Assembly: GCF_001039355.2 (NCBI RefSeq)
Contig: NW_019775413.1
Span: forward strand, 169,237-233,236
DNA: 64,000 nt
Reading direction: 5' to 3'
Source: Lingula anatina
Lineage: Eukaryota > Brachiopoda > Lingulata > Lingulida > Lingulidae
Shown here: in pieces, positions 1 to 12,370 of the stretch
Numbering within the stretch: the first letter of the stretch is position 1
Layout of the letters: every line of letters begins with the position of its first letter
Made by a program: the position numbers and the translations under genes
Notes under the pieces: generated by a model
Told to the model about the DNA's origin: nothing
The model's database searches: none
What the model saw: only the letters and a program-made list of their open reading frames with translations

Positions 1-1313
1 CCTTATAAACGAAGTTGACGTAACNCAATCTTTCTCTGAGGGAACTTCTGCTTGCATGTGTTTTGCAGTCAGTGGAGTGGAAATGTTGATATAACTTCAG
101 TCATTCCAGGTACATTCAGCTCAAGAAAGATTACTTAAGTTTTCTTGTGCCATTGATAATGGTTGGTTTAATGTTGACCCAAATGTCAGGTACGGTTTAT
201 TGATTAGTATATAACTAGAGGCCTTTTATGCTCTTTTTATTGTAGCCTCTTTTTTTTCATTCATTTTGGAATTTTTGTTCACATGTTGATTTATCAGCCT
301 TTAAGGAGAAAAATAACTACTGAACATTGTTTGAGTACAGCATATAACATTTTTGTCTGAACTTAACAGGATATCATTAACTAAGGGAGCTATTTGCAAT
401 TTTGCCAGTGATGTTGATGACTTTTCACAGTTATATATGGCAAAAATTTTACATTAGATTATGTGGTAATGATATTTTTCTAAACTGATGAGTCAAGGAC
501 AAGGTGATATTTGCTCAATGATACAAATGGATTTTTTTACATTTTCTTATGACTCAGCTCCTAATTCAGTATAGTGTCTTCCTGATTTTAATCTAAAAGC
601 TAAATAACCTCCATAACTTTAAAAGACACAAATTGTTGTGATTTAAAATGGAACATAGTTTGTAATTCACATGCTATAAGACTTAATTTACAATATTAAA
701 CATATCTTCAGAATATTAAATTATAAATCAGTGGTCTTTCGTGTGACCTCAAGTGAACAAGTCTCACTAATAAGTAATCAATGCAAGTAGGTTGTTTTTC
801 CACACTCTTGTGCTGTGAATTAAGTGGAATTATATACTAATAACATGCTCTTTGTCCCATTGCCTAAAAGTTTTTTGTTCCAGAGGTGTCAGCTTTACTA
901 TATTGAGGTCATGCATGTGTTTTCTTTATTCAAATGTGGTACATTATAGAGAAAAATATTCTTCTGTATATGGGTGCTCAAGTGTATTGCTAACACTGAT
1001 GTAATTAGGGATCTTTTGTGCATATTCTTGATCTGTTAAAGACTTATTATAGTACCTGGGCTCGTATAAGTAACAAACTTACTTTTTAAACCTATTTAAA
1101 CAGGTAATTCTAAAACATAAATCTTAACAGTTAAGAGTGTGATTAATTTTGAACCAAAATAGTTAAAGTATTTCTATTATCAAGTGTTTATAAAAATCTA
1201 ATTAAAAATCTGTTGTTGGTTTACATTGGATATTATATACTAGTATGCTTATACTTTCACTGGGTCAAATTAAACTGCTTACTTCAATAAAATATAAACA
1301 AACTTTATTTTAG
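1..1313. other. Upstream intron of the ARID5 gene; no exon recognised
   Basis: This AT-rich sequence precedes the first exon I can recognise. The ARID5 gene must start outside the window, because the first visible exon begins in mid-protein right after a tttattttag acceptor. Known ARID5B proteins have roughly 120 further N-terminal residues, and none of that sequence is visible here. One undetermined base lies at position 25. Confidence 0.6.
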
Positions 1314-4300
1314 GATGAGATACTAGCTGTGTCTGAGAAAATTGTGTTGAAGATTGAGGATTTGCTTAAATGGATGGTGTACGACGTCACATGGACAGCA
1401 GGGTCAAAGGCCATCTACAGTGCTGATGAGAAGAACGATGATATAGACATCCAAAACAATATCATTACAAAATCATTTTCCAACAACAGTGCTTTGGATT
1501 GGAAGGACATTGAGAAAGAAAAGAAAGCCCTAGGTAAACAAAACAGTACTTTACCTTTTAAACATGTTGCTGAAATTTCCAAGAAATTTCCAGTCTAATT
1601 CCTTTATTCATTGACATTTTCTTGCAAATGTGTATCCATCAAGCTTAATTATGTTACTGGTAATACATTTTTTCTCAGGGATCTTCAATATAACAGTCAG
1701 TGCACATGTATGCTACAAACTATAATTGGCCAGAGACTTTACTTGTACCTTATTCCACACTGTAGACAGTATTTTTGGTTAATAAGAAATAACAAGCTTG
1801 GACTAGAAATTTAAAAGAAGATATTTTTTAATGTTTAAAAGATATCATGTATAAACATAATGTTATTAACCACTGGGTAAACCTGCTGTGTCTGCATCCT
1901 TTATTTTATCTTTTATTTATTATTATTATTTTTTAGCAGATGTGAATATTGAAATGCATTTAAGAAATATTGCTCACTCATACACATACATCCACACAGC
2001 TAAAGAAAGAAAGAAAGAAATTATTAAAGTGCAATATGTGGATCAACTGCTTATTATTTATATTTATATTTATATTTAGTGCTTTGTAAAAAGATAAATG
2101 GGGAGATCAGTGTAGGACCATTACAAATTATGCAGGTGAACTTGGTTAGCAGTTAGGATAGGCAGAAATCATGATTGTATAAAATATCACCATGTGTTGG
2201 CAGAAAGAATCAGTCTGCATTGGATATGTGATTAGTTGACTTGATTCCTTTGTGACCTTATGTCCTGTGTTTATCAGGTAAATGGAGTATAATTCAACTT
2301 CTTCTTTGATGTTAAATGAGGATATATCTTTTTGCAACATGTCTTGCAATTCTGATCACTGATATGTTTTTTTCTGTTTGCTCTATTTAAGATATAACCG
2401 TGGGCTTTTAAAGATATCTACACATTAAATGAAGATAGGAGAAGATAACTATTGATCTGAGTGCATATACAGTATTGGTCTCAAATAATCTTGCTTATCC
2501 TTTAGAGGGGCCTCCAACTGTGCTCCTGGGGTTGCACTTGGCATGATTTGTTTGGTCTCCAAACTAACCATGGCTGGTGTGTGCATATCTGCAATGTGTC
2601 CTAAAGCTTGGAGAATTTAATAACTGGAGCTCATACACAGTATTGGGACTTCAATGTCAACGTTACAGCTGCAATAAGAAAGGCCTAATATGCTGCTATT
2701 CACTTGGTTTTATTATGAATATAATCAATTACCATTACATGCCTTTATGCACAAAACCTGTACTTGATTAGATTCTATAGGTCTACTTATATTTAATGCA
2801 ATGATACCACTAAGAGGAGAAGTTAATTTATATCCTGCACTGCTGAAAGCAAGTAGCTAATACCATATTTAAATATTATGTATTGGTTTATTTTTTGAGG
2901 GTCTTTTTATGACCCCTCTTGGACCAAACATTTTATTTTTGTCTAATATTGAATTGGCAGTTATGTTTTTACGCATCTAATTTCCAATAATTTTGAATGT
3001 CTTTAAACAAACATTTCATCTTTTCAAAAGAAAATTCAATATTTTGCTGTAGAATTTTCACCATGTGTTATTGGCATTTGTTCATTCCTTGGAAGTGGTA
3101 TTCATTCTTTTGACTAGAATAACTTCAATTACAGTAATTGATCATATGGAAATTCAGCTAATGATAGTGGACTAAAATGCCTTCTCTCCTGCATCCTTAG
3201 TTGGTTTAAGTGTGCATATGATACTTGGCCCTTCTTGTGAATATTACATCAGAAAATTTCTGTATCCATACCTCTGGCCACTTAACATTTGTGGGTCCTT
3301 GAATATGGTTGTTTGTGATTATTGAAAGCTGTGTGACCACAGTTGTTCAGTGCCTAATGATTTATTCATGGGTTGTCTTGCATACTGAGTGAACACAGAT
3401 AATACCTTACACCAACATCATAATGTGCACAAAACACACACACTTATTTACAGGTAAAATGTAAATATAGGTACATGTCTTCTTGTAATAAAGTAAGAGG
3501 TAATTTTGTATTTCTCTTTAGGGTTACTTTATCAGTTGCATTTATTTATTGCCTTATCAGATTTTTCTCTGCAAAAATGATTTCCTAGGTGAAAGTAACA
3601 AATCAATACCAAGTAATTAATAATTTTTTCTAGATTTCATTTTATGAAGAGATGTGGTCATTATACCTAAAACTATCATTTTGAAACCTCCTTTTGGTTA
3701 TTTTAATAGAAACCAATGTGAAGAAAGATGTGCTAGCAAATGCATCATTTTTAGTGCATTCAATGTTATATTGGTGCCATGGCAGTTGCAATTTACAAGA
3801 GTCATTTTAATGTTGTTGTTTCAAATAGTACTATATTACAAAGGGAAAAACATACAGAATCTTTGTGTTAGTATTTGTTTTTTTGGTAAACATGTGATAC
3901 AAAATGGAGTAAAGATATGTTGGTGCCAACTAAGTGAACATAACATACAATTTCTTTAAAGAGGATATGTATTATATAGACTTAAAAAGGTTATCAAGTG
4001 TCTTTATGATGATATTTATATATAACAGTTATTTATTACTTATTACAATTAGGAAAAAGAAAGCTGTTTTAAAGACAACAACTTGACATAAACTTAAAAG
4101 CACAAAATAAATGAGGGCACAGTATCAGTGGCTTTATGTTGGAATGTCATTATATGTAGTGATGCAGTAAAAAAGCAGTTCATTTCATTTGTAGGCCATC
4201 GGTAGCATGGTAAGTAGATTTGTTATTGATTCCTTCTCCCGACTAATGACATTGAATATTATAGGCAGGTAATCTTTGCATTGCAGAATTAAAAAATGGA

Positions 4301-4539
4301 TCCAGAATAATTGCCGCTATCATTGAATCTGCCTTATTCATTACCTTGGTTCAGAAATGTGAAATTGATACTTTTTATGGGTTTTGATGTTGATATTTAC
4401 CAGTCTTTTGGTGATAGCTGTTAGGTGCAATATCAGATTAATTGATTTGCATGTAGTCCTGTTAAGTAGGTAACTTGATATTTGACCTAAAAGATTCTGC
4501 AGTACATCACTGCTCTGTGCAGATGATTATATACGTATG

Positions 4540-4588
<49 letters not shown>

Positions 4589-7500
4589 CCCTTAAACCAA
4601 AATCGGTAGAATATATTCTACCGATTTTGGTTTAAGGGCTTATTATTATTATGTATATTTGAGAATCAGTCAGTGATAAACTCAGTAAGACTTATCTTTT
4701 TGATAAATGATCCACGAGTACTTAGTTGCAATACTGCACAGATAAGAGCCCCATCTGTTAGGAATTTAGGGTACTAAATGTACATGATGAAACAAAGGAG
4801 TGGTAAATATTAATAAGATGAGTATGCAAAAGCAGCATCACAGAGAATGCAAATGCCTGTTTACTTATTGGTTTGATAAAGAATATTAATTTTTCATGCT
4901 ATTTTTTATTTGATCAGTATTAAAATATTATCAGTTTCATAATCCTGTTTGACATATGAAAATATTGTTCATGTACTAGTATAAAAACATGTATAAAATG
5001 TAACCAATTTTATGTTCAGTTCTGTTATAATATCTTGTTATTATTAAATTCAAAGTATATATATATTGTGTTATTCCTAAGTGGTGAATAAAGGAGTAGC
5101 ATTTCTTTGACAGCAGTAGAAATGACAGTAGCATTGATTTAAATTTTCAGGTGTTTGCAACAGCATGAAAGGCACGGAAGTGATAATACTTAGTTATTCC
5201 CAATACTGCCGCTACAAAGCCATTCTCAAACGCCTCGAGGGAGTGACAGACAAATGGCTTAGGAACACCTTAGTGTGTGCCATTGGTGGCTTTACATTTA
5301 ACAGTAAGAATGCTCGAATACTTTTCTGTAAGGACACATTTGAGCATCCAGAACTTGAGGAACTTGAAGTGCGTTGTGATGAACTTGGTAAGTTTGGCAA
5401 TAGACATATTGTTTTTAAATTAATGTACATATTGTACATACTGTAAAGCATCAGCATATTTTGTTCACTGTTTCTGTCCGTGTCACTGTTGTTGCATTTT
5501 TTTCCTGAAATTTAATTGAAAGATATGCTCATACAGTAATACATATTGGTAGTTGGTCAGAAAACCACAACAGATTGTGAAATACATAAACTTTTTTGTT
5601 TAAGGTTATCCAAATGTAACAGATAATTCTTTGCATGCATTTGATATAGTTCATGAGATCCAATATTATGGCTTTTGGTATCGAGTTTTGCCTTAAGGAA
5701 TGTGTGGATTTCAAAGCCCCTTTATGCATTCATATAACATCCCCAGTAGATTTTTATTCCATTGTTATTGCATGTAGATATTTATGCATGTTAAAATCTT
5801 CAGGTCTGTATTAAGTGTTACATTTCGTTATAACAGCACCAAACCTAAAAGGCCGTCCAAGGAAAAAGAAACGTCTTAAAAAGGAGAGTTCTATAGAGTC
5901 AGAGTCAGGAGAAGAAAGTACAAGCATGGATTCTGTCAGTTTTAAGAAGGTGAGCCATATGTTGTACACTCTTTTTTATATGAGAGGCATGATGGAGCTT
6001 ATAATGTAAGTAGTTGAATGAAGGCATGCAGATAATCTGATCAGTTAAACAGATTTGAATGGTTGTCTGGTGTATTATTTCACTTTGTTTGTCATTGCCT
6101 CTGTTAAAAAATAGCAAATGCGAATTATGTACTCATATCCCATATCACATTTGACCAACCCCATCCATCTGAGCCTGTTCCCTGAATATTGGTATCCTGT
6201 CTGGGAATGCCAATATATAAATATTTGATCTTGTCTTTTTGGGCTTTTTTTTCTCAAGTCAAGCAAGATGGAAAGAACAATAGTATATGTGAATTCATGA
6301 AGCATTTTTTTTTTTTAGTCTCAGGCTCGTGGAGAGAGAAGGAATGGCAAGTCTATGTCACCTAAAGATATGGCAGAAGCAGACTTTCTGGCAGCCTTGT
6401 ATAAGTTCATGAGGAACAGACAGAGTCCCATCACCAAGGTCCCTTCATTAGGATTCAAAACAAGTGAGTCGGTTTTGAAGGCTGAATTTTTAATGTTTAT
6501 ATTTTGTGACTGTTTCCTAAAAATCAATCATGAAATTTTTGGGTAAAATGAAGATTCTGAATTATTTAGATGATACTCTAAATATTGAACTTAATGTAGC
6601 ATTTCCTTATGTATTAAGCTCCTAAGTTAAGGCCATGGTAAGATTGATGTTGAACCCCTGATAAATCCTCTCAAGAAGTATTATTAGTAAAAATAAGTTA
6701 AATGAAGCATAGAGTGTGTAGTAAGTGTCTTGTATCAGTAGGATAAAGTATTACTTTAAAATCAGCTTAGGGAAAAAAGGTCTATACTCTCATTACTATT
6801 GTTGCTATTACTTTATCTCTGTATATTTTCACCAGCTCAGTCTGGTGCAGTAAGTATGAATAAAGCATCATGTATAATGCTCAACTGGATATTAATTATG
6901 TTTAAATTGGAAGCTAGTATTGCATTGCATTTCATTTGTTATGGTGATATATACTGGCTGTGTCGTTTCATCTATAAGCGGGCTACATGTTGAGAATACA
7001 TAAAATGTATGGTGTTGAAATGATTCCAAATGAAGTATACAAAGTTTAGCAACAAAATAATAATGATAATAATTGTATCATAGTAGCTTCTAAAAACGAT
7101 CTTTAAAATGATGGATGTTAAATTAGTAGCTAGAGATGACTGGTTTCCACACTTTTTGGTCACAGTTGCTCAGACATAATATCAGTGTGACATATCCTTG
7201 TCATTTCTTACAATAATTTATGGATGGATACAATACTGTTACCTGCGGGCAGTTCAAAAATACACCAGACAACCATTCTTGTTTGTTTACTTTTGGCATT
7301 ATATAAGTTTTTACTAGTTAAATTTCATGGTTTGTTGTAATATGTGGCACGTCAAATTGAATTTTAATTTAATTAAAGATTTTACTAGTAAAATGAAGCA
7401 CAGAAGTTATCCCTGTTTTCAGACTGAAAAACTGCACCATCTTAAATTTTATTTCAGTTGACCTGTATTACTTTTACTCCAGTGCACAGAAGTATGGGGG

Positions 7501-10500
7501 CTATGAACAGGTAAAGAACAGCTCCATTTTAAAAAGGGAAATATAGAAAACTGCTCAAAGATATCTTTATTTTTAATGCAGATGAATGAAAACATTTTTG
7601 TTTAGAGCTAAATTATTTTCATTTACAATTAAACATCCCAAGCAGAGAAACTGAAAAAATACACATTTTATGTTAAATTTGTTGTAAGATCAAGGGGAAA
7701 TGAAAAATTTGGAATTCCTATTCTGTTAAATGTTGGTGTCACCTGCTGTGCTTTAATAGTCAGTCTTAAAAATTGACAGGTGCTATAATTGTCTGCCTAT
7801 ATCAGTTATGTCATTATGTTCACAGTTGAAAGTTAATTTAAAAGAATCTGTTGAATTAATGATTTGCTGTTCTCAATAGGATCATCCAGTTTTTTACTTG
7901 GTTTTAGATAACTAACAAACGGCTTTGGAAACACCTTTATGACAAACTAGGAGGTAACCCAGGAAGTACTAGTGCTGCCACCTGCACCAGAAGGCATTAT
8001 GAGAAGTAAGTGGGTTTGCAATAATTATTAAACAGTGCAGGTATACCTGTTACTGAGTTAAGCATTGTGATGTACAAGGGAAGATCTAGAGGTTGCCCCC
8101 ATTTCCAAACCAAATTGTAGCCCACTCCCCACCCCCCAAAAAAGAAAAAGGTCACACACACAGAAGCATGTTTCATATACTCCATTGTGCTTATTTCCTT
8201 AGTTACATTGCACCTTTTTATTGACATAAACAATGTATCAGCACATGTAGCTGTCACCTGTGTCTGTTGTCACTCTTGTCATACAGTTTCCCAGAATTTT
8301 TTCTTGTTAATGCAGAAATGATTCAGCAGACTTTAAAAAAAAACATTTTTTGGACTTTCATTGTTAAATTAGTTGGTCGTCATTGTTAGACTATTCTTAT
8401 ATATCTGTCCATTGCATCTTCTTAACAGTGAGTGGGGGCAAACAAAGGGTGCTTTCCCAGAGATTTAGATCGATCTAGAGATTAAGATTTAGATCGACCT
8501 AACTCCCTGGGGGTTCACGCTAAATTGCAGTCAGCCGAGCGGGCACCATAGTTAATTACCCCCTTACAGCTTTTAGTAGGCGGGACAGACGCTTAAGCCG
8601 GCCAAGCTGACAGTAATCTAGTGAGACTCTCCGAAGGGATAGATCGATCTAAAAATCTATGGAAATGGGGTCAAAATTAGGCCTAACCCACCTTGTTATC
8701 CAGGACTTGCCAGTGAGCTTGAAAATTGGTGAATTATATTTGGATCATTTTTTCACAAGTAACTGGTTTGGACAAATAACATCCCTTTTAGTTAAATTAG
8801 AAAATGATACATACATGTATGTTATACATGTGTCTGTATATGAACTCCTTATGCCTCAGGCTGCTGTTGCCATTTGAACGTTATGTGAAAGGAGAGCTAC
8901 ACAAACCACTGCCAGTGCCTTACAAACAGCCGCCTCGCAGGCCGACCTCTGACACAGAAGGAAGAAGAGGACAAAAAATCAAAAACGAACAAGAAATAGC
9001 CTGGGAAGACAGAAAGAGAAACTCAAATTTGGGGAGAAAGGTGAATACAGCTTGTGAATGCTCAGACACTGCTGTAGCCTTTTATATAGGGATCACCAGT
9101 CCTACCTAAAGCCAAACCATGATACTTTTCTTCTTTAAGCAAAAGTCAGTGGTATCTGTCTGTTTAATTCTTGATATTGTTCCTTATATGTAGCACCTGT
9201 ATTTGGATGGCTCCCATATAAATGACAGGTAAAAAGGTCTATGAAAAATGTCTTGTGTATTGAGATTACTTTGTTTGACATGTTTTGTCTCTCATTCAGA
9301 AGTTTGGAACCAGCCTGGAGTTGATGGAAAAAGAGAGGAAGTGGGAAGAGATGAGAAGACACAAAATACTTGTGCAAAAGGTAAACTCATTGAAAAATTT
9401 CTCTCCAACTTAACTTAATGACATGCTTTAACTTTCATGTGTTTGATGTTACAGACGAACAAGAACTGAATACAACCAAAGAGAGCATTCAGTGGCATGT
9501 AAAACGGGGTGAAGTAGGTCTTTGCCAACATCCACGTAAAACTACTATACTCCATTTCTAGGTGAGACAAGGGCATCCCAATCATGTCTTCAACAAAGAA
9601 TCAGACATGCCCTCTTCATCAAAAGTCAATCACCAGCCAGTGGGCATTGTGACTCCAATGAAAAGCCCAACTACTTTGCAAGAGCCACGTGAGCTATTGA
9701 GAGCTGAAACAGTAAAATTCAACCAAGATGGAGAATATGATAAAACAAATCGTCCCAGCATTCCTCCTCCTCTGCAGAAACAACCTCTTAGTGTGCCAAC
9801 CTTAGGGCAGAAAAAGGTGTTTTTGCACCGCTCTTTAGGCCAGGGTCAGGATATGTCCAGTAGCAGCCGTCCATTGCCTCCACCCTTAGTAAAGACTTCA
9901 GGGGGGAATAGAGAAAATGCTCCTGCAAAAGTGTACCATGAAGATGCTAAATATACTGCTGATGGCAAAAGTATGAGTTAACAGTCACTTATTCATTAGA
10001 ACACGAGTAACTAGTCACAGAGTATAGTATTTTGTTATTGATTACAAAAGTTGCTATTTTATATCTGTTAATAAAATTGTTATGAATCAATTAAGAGATA
10101 TAAGAAATTATGAACAGTACTGTAATGGGTTTGTCAGATGAGTCATATTTAAATTCTAGGTCTGTAAACATTTTAACATTTTCTTTTATTTTTGTAGGTA
10201 CCAGTAACAGGGATAGCATAGATGGACAAGAGTCTTTTGCTCACAGACCTTCAGTGATTCAACACACACATCTGTCATCAAAGGGACCAATGGACAGTGA
10301 AGCTTCCTCTTCACAGCTGTATACAAGAATACAGTCCGAATATGGAGGGGTTTTTCCGCCATCACATCACTATAACCTTCCTATGAAAAGGCCATATCCT
10401 TATCCACTCCCAGCTCATCAGAAAAAAAGCTCTTTGCCAGATAGTTATGCCAAGGAACACAGGTCATTATATAGTTTGTCAGGAGACGTCATCATTGAAA

Positions 10501-11824
10501 ATGCACATTCAGAAAAAGCCAAACGTCAAAAGCTGGACTGTAGGACTGATGACCCGAGGTCATTCCTTAAGACTAACACAAACCTGGTCCTAAGTCATAG
10601 TAGAGATACTCAGGAATCCTGTGACCAACCTTTTGATCTAAGTATGAAATCAATGAAAAAGAACAATGAACAAAATACAGGAGCATTTGATACCAAGGTA
10701 GAAAGTAAACCATGTACTTCAGCATCGGCATCATCCAGCAACAAGTACACTGAATGTGAAAAAACAACATTAACCATGAACTCTGTATCACCCAGACCTA
10801 GCCAGCAAGGTACAGTGAGCCCTAAAGTGCCATATCATAGTAACATTGTCAAACGTACAAATTCCCCACAGTCAATGGATTCTGAATTGAGTAGGAGTCA
10901 AAGTTCTGCCTCAAGAAGCCTTCTCGATGACAGACGTGTGTCTCCAGTAACACCATCTTCAGGTGGTGAGGATGGCAGTGACAGACCTGCATTTATTACC
11001 TCCTATTTTGACCCTCATGGTATCGAGTCCCAGCAAGCTCTTGCAAAGCATGTTATCACAAGAGAGGGGAAAGTTGTTTCTCCTGAGCTAAAATCACCTC
11101 AGGTGAGGGGTAGTTAATATCAGGGTCTGTATTTGTTTGTGCGCTGAATTTAAAAATTGGAAGAATATTTTTGCCAGTTGCTTACTTAAAGGAATTGTTT
11201 TTCACCAGTTTTATTATTTAAATGCTGAAGTGCAAGTGTTAGCTAAAGAATGAATTATAATGGTTGAACTCAAAAATGTGTAAACAGTAGTGTTTATAAT
11301 ACTGATGGATAACATAAGTTCTGTTACTTTATGAAATGATTCCCATTCCAAGAAATGGACTAAAATCCTTATCTGAATGCTTAAATGAGAACAATTTTTG
11401 TTTCAAGTCGTAAATATTGTTAAAAATAAATGTCTGTTCATGTACTTTGTCCTCAGTTCACATTCCTTTCTATCTTTTAAGGCATGATTTAATGGTCTTT
11501 CTCTTCTAAACAGTTTTATGTAATTTTTTCCAGCATCCATCAGCAACACCCAAATCCAGCAGTGCCATCCAGGACTTCTCTCCATTGCTGCACCCAGCCT
11601 ATCCCCAGATGTTGTCCCCTCCCAGCACCGTCCACCCAGGGATTCTGCACTCTCCTCAGCAGCTCATAGAGGCTCAACTACAGGCCCATGCTGCACACAG
11701 GGCTGCCTATGAGGAGATGATCAGAGCACAAATGTATCCTCACCCTTCCCCACTGTTTGTGCCTCAGTCGCAGCTTTACCCTCACCTGTACTCTGAAGGG
11801 CAGCAATACTTGTTTCCACAATAA
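1314..11824 (+). CDS. ARID5B: ARID5A/B-type AT-rich interaction domain protein (5' partial, 11 visible coding exons)
   Basis: Nuclear DNA-binding transcription cofactor; vertebrate ARID5B binds AT-rich DNA through its ARID and works with the demethylase PHF2. Coding exons inferred from GT-AG sites and phase: 1314-1533, 5151-5387, 5837-5949, 6319-6463, 7458-7510, 7908-8005, 8860-9040, 9300-9380, 9562-9970, 10198-11102, 11534-11824 (TAA). They join in frame to 910 residues; human ARID5B is about 1190. Exons 1-3 match the ARID5B N-terminal region (DEILAVSEK, LSYSQYCRY, then APNLKGRPRKKK, which is also a basic NLS). Exons 4-7 form the ARID: FLAALYKFM, LGFKT, KYGGYEQ, LGGNPGSTSAATCTRRHYE, LPFERYVKGE. 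Downstream is a long Ser/Pro-rich region with the family motif RPSVIQH and a PFDLS motif (10629-10643). The C-terminus is Pro/Gln/His-rich. The 5' end is missing. Joining 9300-9380 directly to 9562-9970 is the least certain step. Invertebrates usually have one ARID5 gene, so the A versus B label is nominal. Confidence 0.93.
4548..4585. repeat. (TA)n microsatellite
   Basis: An uninterrupted TA dinucleotide run inside an ARID5 intron that directly abuts the perfect palindrome. Confidence 0.95.
4584..4643. repeat. Perfect 60-bp palindrome
   Basis: The sequence reads identically on both strands with no spacer. The core arms (4586-4612 and 4615-4641) are 27 nt each, meet at a central AT, and extend two further paired bases into the TA tract on each side. 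It may be a minimal hairpin MITE or a repair-generated inverted duplication next to a TA microsatellite. Confidence 0.95.
6464..8859 (+). other. ARID5 introns interrupting the ARID domain
   Basis: This span contains two short ARID exons (7458-7510, 7908-8005) separated by AT-rich introns of roughly 0.4 to 1 kb. The introns contain only chance open frames, plus the inverted-repeat element at 8461-8658. Confidence 0.7.
8461..8658. mobile_element. MITE-like element with AGATCGATCT termini
   Basis: A GC-richer island of about 200 bp inside an ARID5 intron. It is bounded by inverted ends: agatttagatcgatct at 8461-8476, and agatcgatctaaaaatct at 8641-8658. The termini are inverted around the palindromic AGATCGATCT, and a second related copy (agatttagatcga) sits just inside the left end. 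No coding capacity is visible. No clean target duplication was found, so the class is open. Confidence 0.45.
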
Positions 11825-12364
11825 GAGACAGGCATGGGCAGGGAAGTTCTTCATTTCATACTACTGCTTAGGGACTTTTTATATTCTCAGGAGTTTCCAT
11901 ATTGTGACATGAAGTTATGTTTTAGTCTAGAATTATATTTGTCTTGTATGCATTTTGGGGTTCTAAGAAAAATGAAAGGTGATTCTTTTTTATGTATGTT
12001 AAACTGCTTGTGTGGTTTAATGCCTGCAAAATGCGTTTATGTTTACTTTAGAATGCATTACTTCATAATCAATTAAAAAGTTTAAGGCAATAGTTATATG
12101 TCCGCAGTTCCCTTGTATTAATCGTATTGGATTTGCATTAGGTTGAAGACAAACCTTTAAGACTGTTGGCAAAAGAAAAATTGTTGACTGCTGGAACTGC
12201 ATGGTAGATTTAAGGTTGGATATGGGACTGCTTTCCTGTCTAGAAAGTAGAGTTCAGGTATTAGATACATTTAACACAATTGCAAAATCCTACAACAAAG
12301 AAAAAAATGAAAAGAACAGATAATGTGTATTTTCTTTATGACTGTGTCACCAAAGCAAATGTTT

Positions 12365-12370
12365 AATAAA
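12365..12370 (+). terminator. Candidate ARID5 polyadenylation signal (AATAAA)
   Basis: Canonical AATAAA about 540 bp after the ARID5 stop codon. Other AATAAA copies occur further downstream, for example near 12610, so the site actually used is uncertain. Confidence 0.4.

Larger units (their letters stand above)
1534..5150 (+). other. Large ARID5 intron
   Basis: This 3.6-kb intron runs from a CTAG|GTAAAC donor to an aaattttcag acceptor. It holds short chance open frames, a (TA)n tract and the 60-bp palindrome at 4584-4643. No additional exon with homology is visible. Confidence 0.75.

Noticed and set aside
68-177. Possible ARID5 exon after tgttttgcag near the window start
   Set aside because: No frame resembles the ARID5 N-terminal region, and all frames meet stops quickly.
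9455-9502. Possible extra ARID5 exon after a ttacag acceptor
   Set aside because: In the incoming phase it hits TGA at the fifth codon, whereas joining 9380 to 9562 keeps the frame. It could still be an alternative exon with early termination, but there is no support for it.
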